Shown one piece after another: positions 16,297 to 27,000 of a stretch of 64,000 bases of DNA. A program made the position numbers and the translations under genes. How positions within the stretch are numbered: position 1 is the stretch's first letter; the number at the start of each line of letters is the position of its first letter. Below the pieces are notes generated by a model. That model ran no database searches. It worked only from the letters and a program-made list of their open reading frames with translations, and was not told where the DNA came from. Source of the DNA: a virus; the IMG/VR virus record IMGVR_UViG_3300032246_000346, positions 1 through 64,000 of that record; one strand, given 5' to 3'.

Positions 16297-16320
16297 CATT
16301 GTAAATAGTTGTGATATACT
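16293..16320 (+). promoter_or_regulatory. sigma70-type promoter sharing the palindromic -35
   Basis: TTGACA (16293-16298), 16 bases, TATACT (16315-16320). TTGACATTGTAAAT repeats the 2931 promoter except for one arm base. The predicted start near 16327 gives a 23-base leader to GTG 16350 and no hairpin element. Confidence 0.75.
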
Positions 16321-16349
16321 GTTATTCTTAATAGATGAAAGGAGAGAAT

Positions 16350-16757
16350 GTGGAATTAGATGATAATAAGATAGAAAAACTTATGCAAGCATCTGTCAAT
16401 ATGCGTGACAAGATAGATGAACTTGAAAAGCAAATATCTGATATTAAAGTTCAACGTGATAAAGTTGATATGGCTTTGAATGAAGCATGTAGAACATTAA
16501 ATGTAACTAGTTTGAAAACTAAAATTGGAACACTATCTAGAACATTGAAGACACGCTATTGGTCAAGTGATTGGCCACAGATGTATGACTTTATTCTAGA
16601 AAATAGATTGCCTGAATTCTTTGAGAAACGTTTGGTGCAATCAGCAATTAAAGAATACTTAGAGCAGAACCCTGACAAAGCACCACCAGGACTACAAGCA
16701 ACAAGTGAATATACAGTAAGAATAACTAAAAGCAAAGACAATAAGGAGGAAGTATGA
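16350..16757 (+). CDS. hypothetical coiled-coil protein
   Basis: 135 residues from GTG 16350; AAGGAGAG sits at 16338-16345, whereas ATG 16335 has no upstream site. Residues about 10-55 form a heptad-rich coiled coil (DKIDELEKQISDIKVQRDKV), then an aromatic globular segment (RYWSSDWPQMYDFIL). Overlaps the next gene by 4 bases. No family recognised; its place suggests replication or recombination. Confidence 0.65.
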   Translation: MELDDNKIEKLMQASVNMRDKIDELEKQISDIKVQRDKVDMALNEACRTLNVTSLKTKIGTLSRTLKTRYWSSDWPQMYDFILENRLPEFFEKRLVQSAIKEYLEQNPDKAPPGLQATSEYTVRITKSKDNKEEV

Positions 16758-17677
16758 GTAATGAATTAGACGTATTTGGTAGCACCGCAGTAGCAACACA
16801 TACCCGTAGAGATGATGGCTTTACTGCAAACATCACAGGTAGTTCATCTACTGCTAAACGTATATCTATACGAGGTGGTAAGTTTAGATTAATGGTTAAT
16901 GGTAAAGAAGTTGAGAAGTCAAACCAAGACGCTCTTGATGTAGTTATTGTTAACGCATCACCACACGTTCATAGAATGTATTTCTCTAAAGCATACACGC
17001 CAGGTGAGAAAATGCCACCACCTACATGTTGGACATCTGATAGCCAAACACCTGACCCAGCAGTTGTAGAAAAACAAGCAGAGTCATGTTTAGCATGTCC
17101 ACAAAACATTAAAGGTTCAGGCGCTAATGGAACTAAGGCATGTCGTTTTAGTAGACGTATTGCAGTCGTTCGTGCTGATGATTTAAATGGTGATGTATAT
17201 CAAATGACATTACCTGCACAATCAATCTTTGGTAACGGAACTAAAGACTGTAAACCTTTACATGAATACACAGATTATGTTAGAGCCAATGGTCAGAACT
17301 TAATGTCTGTTGTATCACGCGTATCTTTTGATGAAGACTCATCAAGCACTAAGATTGGATTTAAACCAATCAGAATTCTTAATGATGAAGAGTATGCAGT
17401 ATGCACAACTAAGTCAACATCAGATGAAGCTAAACGCGCTATTACATTATCTGTAAACATAAATAGAGAAGACGATGGTGAAGAATTTGAAACTAAGAAA
17501 CAACAACCAATTCAACGCCCTCAAGTATCTGCGCCTAAAGTAGAAGATGATATTCCTGAACCTACTGTAAGAGCAACAGAGAAACCTACTCCACCACCAG
17601 CGCCTAAACCTGCAGCACCAAAAGCAGATCAAGGTGATGTTAGTTTAGATGATTTGGTATCTGATTGGACTTCATAA
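16754..17677 (+). CDS. putative ssDNA-binding-type protein
   Basis: 307 residues behind AAGGAGGAAG. N-terminal 220 residues are strand-rich with four Cys around CLACPQN and ACRFSRR (possible zinc site). Residues 235-290 are a Pro/Ala/Lys-rich linker (PTPPPAPKPAAPK) and the tail is acidic and aromatic (DVSLDDLVSDWTS). A folded core, flexible linker and acidic tip is the arrangement of phage and bacterial SSBs; with the replication context I infer ssDNA binding, without a recognisable OB signature. Confidence 0.55.
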   Translation: MSNELDVFGSTAVATHTRRDDGFTANITGSSSTAKRISIRGGKFRLMVNGKEVEKSNQDALDVVIVNASPHVHRMYFSKAYTPGEKMPPPTCWTSDSQTPDPAVVEKQAESCLACPQNIKGSGANGTKACRFSRRIAVVRADDLNGDVYQMTLPAQSIFGNGTKDCKPLHEYTDYVRANGQNLMSVVSRVSFDEDSSSTKIGFKPIRILNDEEYAVCTTKSTSDEAKRAITLSVNINREDDGEEFETKKQQPIQRPQVSAPKVEDDIPEPTVRATEKPTPPPAPKPAAPKADQGDVSLDDLVSDWTS

Positions 17678-17907
17678 TGCGTGGATATTCACAAGGATTT
17701 ATTGAGTTAAATCAAAAAGCAAAAGAAAGTTCAGGGACGCTATTAGGTGCTATGTGCATAGCACTTAAATACCCTGTATGTCAAGTATCGAAAGAGCTTC
17801 GCGTTTCGAGACAAACAGTGTATGATTGGTTTTCTGGCAGAGCAAGACCATCTAGAAGAATGGATATAAGAATCAAAGAGTTAGCTACAAGGCTACAAAG
17901 ACAATAA
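17677..17907 (+). CDS. HTH DNA-binding protein
   Basis: 76 residues; ATG 17677 overlaps the previous stop (TAATG). The segment CQVSKELRVSRQTVYDWFSGRARPSRRM is a clear helix-turn-helix with a recognition helix like those in Cro/CI-type or transposase HTHs. It may be a transcription regulator for the palindromic promoters (inferred). A structured intergenic stretch follows it. Confidence 0.75.
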   Translation: MRGYSQGFIELNQKAKESSGTLLGAMCIALKYPVCQVSKELRVSRQTVYDWFSGRARPSRRMDIRIKELATRLQRQ

Positions 17908-18037
17908 GAATTGCCTCAATGCAAGAGGTTGACTAAGCCTATAAGTCTCCAAACGAAATACTTAGTCAGTCAGTAATACGGCACCGCTATCTGTCGTTTG
18001 CATACGATAGCCCTAATAACTTTATTTCGAGAGAATA
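17908..18037 (+). other. structured intergenic region before the primase gene
   Basis: Two inverted repeats: TGACTAAG (17930-17937) with CTTAGTCA (17961-17968), perfect over 8 bp, and GCTATC (17986-17991) with GATAGC (18006-18011), containing an inner TCGT/ACGA. A short CCTC/GAGG precedes them. CGAGAGA then ATG 18038 follow. Candidate leader structure or origin-proximal element; no T-run, so not a terminator. Confidence 0.5.
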
Positions 18038-20887
18038 ATGCAAACAATTGAATTTTTACAGAGCATATGGTCTGAGACAGGATACTACTGTATCTGTGGT
18101 AAAGATCAGAAAAATATAGTCACTCCCAAATTTGTAAATTCTATAGAAGAAGCCATAAAAACATCCAAAACATTTTTAGATGATAAACAAGATGTATACT
18201 TTGCTTGCTCAACATGGAATGAACCTACTGAACGTAAAGCAATTAATGCTAAAGAACAACGTGTTTTTTGGTTAGACATTGATTGTGGTTTTGATGCTAA
18301 GAAACGTAAGTGGAAAGATTACGAAACTAAAGATGCTGCACTCGTAGCACTTAGAGAATTTACAGATACCACGAAGTTGCCTGCGCCTACTATTGTTGAC
18401 TCAGGTAATGGCATACATTGTTATTGGACTTTGACAGAACCTGTAGCTTCGGCTATATGGAAACCTGTAGCAGAAGGCTTAAAGTTTTTATGTGTTAAAC
18501 ATAGTTTTAAAGCTGACCCTGCCTGCACTGCTGATATGTCTCGTATCTTACGAGTTCCAGGCACAAAGAACTTTAAAGATGTTGCTAACCCTGTTGACGT
18601 TGTGGTATTGAATATAGGAACTCCAACTCCGTTTGATGAGATAGCAAGCCTCATCCCTATACATCTTACAGATAAACCTAAAGCTAAACGTCCATTAGAT
18701 GAAGCTACTAAAGCTATCTTAGGTAATAACTCATCTAAGTTCATGAAGATTATTGAACGTTGCCGTAAAGATGATGGATGCTCACAACTTACACACATCA
18801 TAACAAAACAAGCTACGATTGAAGAACCATTATGGAGATCAGGATTATCTATCGCTGCATATTGTGAAGACTCATCAGTAGCTATACACAGTATATCTAA
18901 ACACCACCCTGATTATGATTACGCTAGGACAGAGGCTAAAGCTGATGCAATCCCAGGACCTCATACTTGCAGACAGTTTGAAAATCTAAGACCTACAGGA
19001 TGTGAAGGATGTAAACATAAAGGTAAGATTACATCACCTATTGAATTAGGACGTGTTATCCTACGCGCTAAAGGTGCAGATAATGTTATCCAAGCTAAGT
19101 CTGAAGCATTAGGTGAGACAGTTACATACCATGTGCCTGACTTTCCCTTTCCCTACTTTAGAGGAAAGAATGGTGGTGTCTATAAAACCGTAGCGGAAGA
19201 AGAGGAAGAAGCTGTCTTAATATATGACTATGACTTTTACCTTGTTGAAATTCTAAACGATAAAGATGCAGCAGGGTTCTGTGCATGGTTTAAGATACAC
19301 CTTCCACAAGATGGCGTTCAAGAATTTATTGCTCCACTTACACAACTATTATCTCGTGATGAAGCACGTAAGATTTTAGCAGCCAAAGGTATTGTTAGAA
19401 ATGGTAAACGACTTGATGCTGTTATTGATTACATCATGGCAGTTATTGAAGCACAACAAAAACAAAAACCTTCTACACCTATGTATAAACAATATGGTTG
19501 GACAGAAGATTACAAAAAGATACTTATAGGTAATAGAGAAATTAGCGCCTTTGGTATTAAGTTTGTTCCTGTATCTGATGATTTAAAAGATATTAATCCT
19601 GCATTAAGTAAGAAGGGTTCATATGAACTATGGAAGAAAGCTATATCTGTATATGAACGGCCAGGTATGGAATTACGAGCCTTTGGTTTCTTTTGTGCCT
19701 TTGGTTCTTTCCTCATGCCCTTCTTTAAATCTAAAGAAAAGTCAGCAGTTATAAATCTATATAACCCTGAGTCAGGTCAAGGTAAATCAACTATTCTACA
19801 AGCTATGACTAGTGTTGTAGGTAACCCTGCTATGAATGCAAATTTAATTCAAGTATGGGGTGATACAGGTAATGCCGTTATTAATCGTATGGGTTATATG
19901 AATAACGTAGCTGCAGCCGTAGATGAATTTACAAAAGTTACTGCAGACCAACTACATGACTATCTAAAGTTTATGACTACAGGTCGTGGTAAAAATCGTA
20001 TGGATAGTAGTGGTAAAAACAAAGAACGACATAACGATACAATCTTTAACTTAATATCTGTAGTATCAAGTAACAAAGATTTCAGGACGGTCATATTCTC
20101 AGAAAACGCTAAAGCTTCAGGGGAGATGGCACGCTTTTTACAAATCAGAATTGATGAAGATAAAACTTTAACTAAAGAAGAAGCTGATGAATACTTTGAA
20201 TTGTTACCTGATAACTATGGACATGCTATTGAAATATATGCTCAATGGTTGATAGCTAACTTAGACTCAGTTAAGGTTGCACTCAAAGAAACACAACTAG
20301 CTATAGACAAAGCATGGAATATTACAGGACGTGAACGTAAATATTCAGCTACCTTAGCTGCAGTATTTTTAGGTGCTAAGATTTCAAGACAACTAGGCAT
20401 ACATAATATAGACCCTGTGCCTGTGCAAGAAGCAGTTAGAAAAGCTTTAGTATCATCACGTGAAGAGTTAACTACACGAGACTTTGATGCTATGGAAACC
20501 CTAACATCATTTTTACATGAGAATTTAAAGAATACTTTAGTTATTAATAGTAAGACAGATTCTCGTTCAGGATTATTAGAAGCACCATTATTGAAACCAA
20601 TCAATGAGTTACGTGTCAGAATTGAGCCAGATACTAACACAATATTCATAGGACTTGATACAATACGCGCATATCTAAAAGACCTTGGTAACGTAGAGTA
20701 TGAAGATTTTGTTAGGAAGTTAAGGGAAGCTAATGTTCTTAGACCTAAATCAGGAGAATCTAAATTGTTACATAAAGGTTTAGATATTACAGGTGCAGGC
20801 AAACGATGCTTGTGGATTGATAGTTCATCATTTGATGACATCAATATTGATAAATTACCATTGGATATACCAAAAAGTGTTAACTAA
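18038..20887 (+). CDS. primase-helicase fusion (AEP primase plus SF3/D5-like helicase)
   Basis: 949 residues. N-terminal part has FWLDIDCGF (near 77-85) with the D-x-D of archaeo-eukaryotic primases and DSGNGIHCYW (near 122) with the catalytic-site His. The C-terminal part has Walker A GQGKST (near 580) and Walker B AVDEF (near 626), with an arginine-rich stretch after it. Between them lie Cys residues (CRQF, GCEGCKHKG) that may bind zinc. It would prime and unwind DNA at phage forks. Confidence 0.85.
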   Translation: MQTIEFLQSIWSETGYYCICGKDQKNIVTPKFVNSIEEAIKTSKTFLDDKQDVYFACSTWNEPTERKAINAKEQRVFWLDIDCGFDAKKRKWKDYETKDAALVALREFTDTTKLPAPTIVDSGNGIHCYWTLTEPVASAIWKPVAEGLKFLCVKHSFKADPACTADMSRILRVPGTKNFKDVANPVDVVVLNIGTPTPFDEIASLIPIHLTDKPKAKRPLDEATKAILGNNSSKFMKIIERCRKDDGCSQLTHIITKQATIEEPLWRSGLSIAAYCEDSSVAIHSISKHHPDYDYARTEAKADAIPGPHTCRQFENLRPTGCEGCKHKGKITSPIELGRVILRAKGADNVIQAKSEALGETVTYHVPDFPFPYFRGKNGGVYKTVAEEEEEAVLIYDYDFYLVEILNDKDAAGFCAWFKIHLPQDGVQEFIAPLTQLLSRDEARKILAAKGIVRNGKRLDAVIDYIMAVIEAQQKQKPSTPMYKQYGWTEDYKKILIGNREISAFGIKFVPVSDDLKDINPALSKKGSYELWKKAISVYERPGMELRAFGFFCAFGSFLMPFFKSKEKSAVINLYNPESGQGKSTILQAMTSVVGNPAMNANLIQVWGDTGNAVINRMGYMNNVAAAVDEFTKVTADQLHDYLKFMTTGRGKNRMDSSGKNKERHNDTIFNLISVVSSNKDFRTVIFSENAKASGEMARFLQIRIDEDKTLTKEEADEYFELLPDNYGHAIEIYAQWLIANLDSVKVALKETQLAIDKAWNITGRERKYSATLAAVFLGAKISRQLGIHNIDPVPVQEAVRKALVSSREELTTRDFDAMETLTSFLHENLKNTLVINSKTDSRSGLLEAPLLKPINELRVRIEPDTNTIFIGLDTIRAYLKDLGNVEYEDFVRKLREANVLRPKSGESKLLHKGLDITGAGKRCLWIDSSSFDDINIDKLPLDIPKSVN

Positions 20888-21071
20888 CGGCGTAGATTAC
20901 CAAATATTATGGCCTGAATTTAAACCAGGCTCGAGTATCTTTATACCCTCTATTGATACAGATGCAGCTAGTGCAGCTATAGAACGCGAAAGCAAACGCT
21001 TAGAGTTTGAATATGTGCTTAAAGTTGTAGTAGAAGATGGAGTTAAAGGTATTCGAGTCTGGCGATTATAA
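20877..21071 (+). CDS. hypothetical small protein
   Basis: 64 residues from GTG 20877, overlapping the primase end by 11 bases. A strand-helix-strand outline (SSIFIPSIDTDAASAAIERE, VLKVVVEDGVKGIRVWRL) resembles small phage proteins carrying basic helix-strand units. Last plus-strand gene before the convergent late block; its end overlaps the end of the polyvalent gene by 6 bases. An in-frame ATG at 20793 is possible but lies deep inside the primase. Confidence 0.55.
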   Translation: MLTNGVDYQILWPEFKPGSSIFIPSIDTDAASAAIERESKRLEFEYVLKVVVEDGVKGIRVWRL

Positions 21072-24000
21072 GCCACCACGATAACGTAGTTGTTGTATAT
21101 ATCGATCAGTTCGGTCTTTAAGTTGTAGTTGATGACCTAACATAGTCTGACGCATTTCTTCAATACGATCAAGTTCAGCTTTCTTAGAAGCAGGAGTCCA
21201 TCTAACAGTATCTTTAGAAGCATAGATTTGATTTTCATATGTTCGTAAGGTTTGTAATTCTTTACTAATTGAAGCCATTTCACGCTGCATATTAACAATT
21301 TCTGCATTGTGATCTTCTTTAAGATACTCTTGATATTTCTTATAGTCTAATTGTTTATAACGGTTAGCTGATGAAACAATTTTTTGCACAACATCATTTA
21401 ATTCATAGTAATCGTTTATATTACGTGCGCCATGTTCTTTAGCTACAAAAGCATTCATACTAGGAAGTTGTAATAAATAATCTCTTATTGATTGCTCAGG
21501 AAGTATTTCACCTCTCATAGAAGCTATTAAGTGATTGGATATTAAGCCTAATAATACAGATGTAGTTCCAAAGTATCTATCAAAGAAATGCTGTATTGTT
21601 GCTGGTGACGTTCCTGTAGTATCACCCATTAATCTAGATAACTGCATAGTATATTTATTACTATATTGTAAATCTTCTTCTAGATTTTCTTGCCCTCTAC
21701 CTACAATAGGACGACCTGTATTTAAATCGATATTATAAGCACTCTCAACCATAGGTGAGATTAAAGTAGGAATAGCTGAAGGTAATGCAATAGCTCTAGT
21801 TAGACCAACCTTTAATGAATGAAGCATCTTTTCAGAATCTTCACTTTCTAAAATAAACTTATTAACAAGATGCTCAGGTAGTGTCTTAAATAGTAATGTA
21901 ATTATATCGTTACGTAATGGAAGTTTAAAACCATTGGTGCCAGGAATAAATAGGTATCTATCTTTTTCTGATGTATCTGCTTTTTTATACTTATCATCAT
22001 CAGCATTTAATACTGCATAGATCATAGCTAGCGCAAACATTTGAGCGCCTGTAGTAATTAGACGTTTGAAAGCTTTACCATGAGCATCAGGACCTATACC
22101 TGAATCAAGCAATGTGCTAAAGGCTACATGTAATGATTGTAAGTTAGCATTAACGAATGGAGCATTTTGTCTTAATGTATTAACAATACCTGATGAACCT
22201 GTTCTACGGAAGTTAATAATTTCTTCTGCCATATGAACTGCACGAGCTCTATCGTTTGTTTCGAGCATGACTTGAGAGTATACTGCTTGACGAATGACGT
22301 TATCAGATGCCATAGCTAACATACCTAACGGATGGGCTACCATTTTAATAAGTTTAGTTAATGAACCTGCTTGTTTAGCTTCTTTCATAGCATCAATATC
22401 AATGCGTTCATATTCAGAACTGAAATCATGTTTACCTACAGTGCCTGTAGTTTTTAAATAGTTACGTGCAGCACTTTTACCAAACGGAGTTAACATAATT
22501 TCTTTAAGAACTTGAACAGGGATTGCTAATGGAAATCTAACTTGAGATGTAAACATCGCATTATAAGCGTCCATAGGAATCTGTGCTATAGAGAATATAG
22601 GTTGAAGCACAATGTTCATACGTAAGAAGTTAGCATAAGGACGTAAAGCACCTCGTAAGAATGGAGTCATTACTGGTTCTAATCCAGTAAAGCCATCAAC
22701 CATACTAGCACCATCAGTGCCTTGGAACTCATACTTAACAAGCTTACCATTTTGCCAAACGTTTACAACGTTACCTGCTTTAGAACGTTCTTTGACACCA
22801 AGAATTTTAATATCGTCAGGAACCCATTTAGAGTATAGTTTAATCTTTTCTTGCGCTGCACGATTATTAATAGCTTTTCTAGTCATATAACGTGTCCAAC
22901 GTTCCATGTTATCAAACACATTATTAACAGGTTGGTAACTACCTTTTAATCGTTTATCTGCTGCAGCATCAAGTAAACCTCTTGCATATTCTTTAGGTCC
23001 TTTACCTGCTTCGATTTGTTCGTCTCTATAAAAAGGCACATAGTCCATAACATTTAATAATTCTTCTACATCTTCCTTGCTATAAAGACCTTGTTTTTCA
23101 GCAAAGTTTAATACACGTTGACGATTTTTATTCCATGAACTAAATAGTTTTTCTAGTTCTGAATTACCATGTGTATCTTTAAAATCAGTAAAGAATTTTT
23201 CACCAGCTTTAATTTCTGCAGGAGTTAAATGAACAAGTTTATATTGACGTTTCATTAATGTTTGTGCTTGTGCTTTTTTACCATCTTGCAATAATTTTAA
23301 TACACGTTTTTTAAGTGTTTTATTTGCAGCAATTAAACCTTGTGATCTACGTGCTATAAATGCAGCGCTTGCAGCTTGATACATTTTATGTTCAGGAATA
23401 TTATGTTTTTTAGCTAACATTGCTAACTTATCTCTAATAGATGTCATGCTATCTTTAACATCTTTAACTACAAATTTAAATGAATCACTGTCGTATTCTA
23501 AATCGCCATGAAGCATAAACAAGTCAGCCATTTGATCTGACTTAACAGCTTGAGATATTTGCATTTGATAGAATGACTTAGCTAATTCTTCTACGGATAA
23601 CCCTGCTTTACGCATAGCTGCCATAATCTTTTGATTAATTGCATGGTCAAATGAGAACCCTGCTTTTCTAAAGTTGCGAACCATTTCACCAATTGTTTGT
23701 ATTGGATGAGCCATTAAGTTGTCTTTAAAGGAAGGTGGAGTTACTTTAGGACGTGATTTATTTCCTGATGCAGCTAATTGACGATCAAGTTCTTCTTCAC
23801 TCATACGAGCAAATAAAGGTTGGCCTTGTAAAGCTTTATTAGCCATTTCTTGAGTAACAGTGAAACCCATTTGGTCACCAATACGTTGTTCTGGTGGAGC
23901 ATCAATATTAGGGGGTTCAAAGCTAATTGTTTCTAATTTACCGCCACCTAATTTTTTAAGTAGTTTAGATAAATATCTAGGAATATAATTATCATAAAAT

Positions 24001-27000
24001 TCAGTCATACCTTTACTAGGGAATCTAATGAGATCAGCTCTCCAATTATCTGCTTCTCCTGGTTTTAACTCTCTAACTTTATCAGCTATACTACCTAAGT
24101 ATTCTTCTAATTGTTCATCAGGAACATTAGGTATAGTTCGTGTATCTTCACCATTATCTAATATACCATTTATATCAAAAGTCCCATCAGTATTATGCAT
24201 TACATGTACTGAATGAAATTGTTCTAATCTACCACCTTTCCAAGCCGCTTGCGTTCCATTAACAAAAGCAACTTTATCAACACCTTGATCTACTGCAAAA
24301 CGAATGATATTTTTAAGTATTAAATTACTCCATGCTTCTGTATCTTGAACCCATGGACCACGTTCAAGTTTACCGCTTTGTTTTATACCCTCTAGTTGTA
24401 ATTTAACTTCATCATGTTTAATTTGAGTTTCTTCTATTTTTAAACTATACTCTCTAACACGCTTAGAAGCTTCTAAATAATCTTCACGCCAGTTATTAAT
24501 ATGTTCATTATTTATATACTTTTCAACAACAGGTTTAATAGACTCATAATTAGCCATAGAAGTAGGACGTGTTAATTCTTCTTTAAAAAATTCAGGCTCT
24601 AATAAATATTGAGTTATATCATGAAGAAACGAAGTTGTATAATTTTGTTTAATAGCTTCAAATATAGCAGCATATGCAGTTTGTTTATCATTTGATGCTT
24701 CACGATATTTAACTCTTATATCATGAACAGCATTATCTAACATGTGTTCTTTTTTCTGTAAAGCCTCTATAGCTGCTTTTTCGTCGTTAGAAAGATTTTT
24801 TTTAAAACCCCAATTTCCAGGAACAAAATCAGTTAAATGTTCTTGTTTAATGTTATATTGTTTAGCTAGTTTTCTTAAATGACGTTTACGTATTGTTTTA
24901 GCTCCTTGAGCCCAATCTGATTGAATTTCTTCAACAAATAAAACTCGATTGCCTTTATTATCCATACGAATGTTAACGCGATAATGAGCAATAGGATTAG
25001 TAACATCAGGCCAATGAAATGTGTCAAATAAAGATTCACCCCCGTATCCTGCAGGCACTTTAATAGAAGTTCCAATATATTCTTGTGCTGCTTCATAAGC
25101 AGAGGCTTCTGAATTATATATAGTATTATTAAGTACAATACCTGTATCTACATCAGAAATATGCCAACCATCACCCATATCAAAAACATCTACTTTTCTT
25201 ACAGTAAATTCTTTTGCAGGGCCTTTAAGACGTAAAATAATTTCAGCATAGTCATTAGTTCCGCCTGGTAATATATATGAACCATGTCCATATTTTGTAC
25301 CTTTAGGACCTCTAGTTTCATTCCAGTCATCTATAAGTTGTTCTCTAGCATTATCTACTTCAATGTCAAAATCATGACGTAAAGATCTATAAATTTCATC
25401 CGCTATATCATCTAAACCACTAGTATTATAATCATTAGCTACATCTAAAGCGTCATTTTCATTAAAGTAATAAGTATCATCTACAGGTCCAGTTTTCCAC
25501 TCTTCACTGTAAACTCTATATCCTTTATTACCATCAGCATCAGTTACATTTTCTTCTTTAACATAATAAGGGAAAGGATATTCATCTGCAGCTTGTTCAT
25601 TAGCATCTTGCGACATTTGACCTGCAGGATCATCACCATAATTAGAAGTAATCCAATCTTCTAAATGTGCTTCAACAAAAGCGTTTCTAGCATCTTCATC
25701 ATCTTCTGCGGCTTCATCAACACCATATTTAATTTCTTCAACTTGTGGGCCATTATCTGCAAGATAGTTAACAAGTTCTTGTTTTTCAATCTTATCTTTA
25801 CCACGCATTTTCAAGTAGTCCATAATGCCTGAAAATTCTATTTCATCATCTTTAATTCCTTCTGATTTTCTACCCTTAATCCAATCAATCCATTGGTCAG
25901 CATTTTGAGATGTAGCACCTTTATGGAAGGTTGCATTAGTTATAATACGAGATAGCTGTGAATAGTATGTAGGTTTAGCAACACCTTCTTCTTCACCCTT
26001 CATAGTAATACCGGGCGTAGCTTCTTTAACTTTACCTGCAAGTGATACACGAACAGAGTGTTGCACCATATCACGAATGTCATCAGCAGTAATATTATCT
26101 ACATTCCAACCATAACCTAATTTAGATAAGAACTGTTTAATATAACCTACGATTTGACGGAATATAGAATTGTTAGGAGCAGTTTCACCAATACGTGCAA
26201 TAACTTCTTGCATGAAGTAATCACTACCTTCAGGATATTCAGGATATGTTTTAACTGTATTTTCCCAAGCAGCTTTAATATCTTTATCTGTTATTTTGTT
26301 TTGTTTAATAGAACGCACAACACGTTTGTAATTATTAGTTCCTAACATACCTTCTAGGCCATAGTGTGCACCGATCTCATGTAATAGCATGCGAGGAGCA
26401 TCTTCTTTAGTAATACGGTTAGCAATAAAGTAACCTTTGCCTTTATGAAATACAGCTTTAGTGCCAGGAGTTACAGGACCTATTTCAGGAGGTAGTTCAG
26501 ATACATCGTTAAGGAAGTTAAGTAAACCACGTTTTTTAGCTAAGTTTACATTCTTGCCATATTGTTGTTGGAACGCACTTTCAATAGACGCAGGTGTTTC
26601 ACCTGTATTTTGAATCTCACCACGAGCTTCTTGTGGTAGTCCTTTTTCTTCTTCAGATACTTTTGTTAAGTCAACCTTCTTAGATTTACGTGCAGCTTTT
26701 AAAGACTCAATAGTATCGTGTGCTTCTACAATATCATCGTTAGATGCTATGCCGTTATCTAAAGCTTCAATAAGACTATTAGTAGGATCTAATGTGCGTA
26801 ACAGACTAGCCATCTTCTTCATGGCTTTTGTTTCTTTTGTTTCTGTTAACTCTTCTTCGCTTTTTAAAACTTCTGTAGTTTTAGGAGCTTTTGCTTCTTT
26901 TGTTTCAGTTTCAACAGGAACATTCTCATCTCTTACCCAACCTGATGTTATTGTGCCATCTGCATTAGTTGTTTCTGCCCAAACAAATCCTGGGATAGGT

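Noticed and set aside
17908-18037. tRNA or tmRNA in the structured gap before the primase gene
   Set aside because: No T-loop (GTTCRANTC) or acceptor-stem pairing with CCA is present; only two unrelated hairpins.
20242-20844. 200-codon open frame on the minus strand inside the primase-helicase gene
   Set aside because: It lies wholly inside a well-supported gene with clear ATPase motifs on the other strand, has no ribosome site, and its translation lacks any domain-like pattern.
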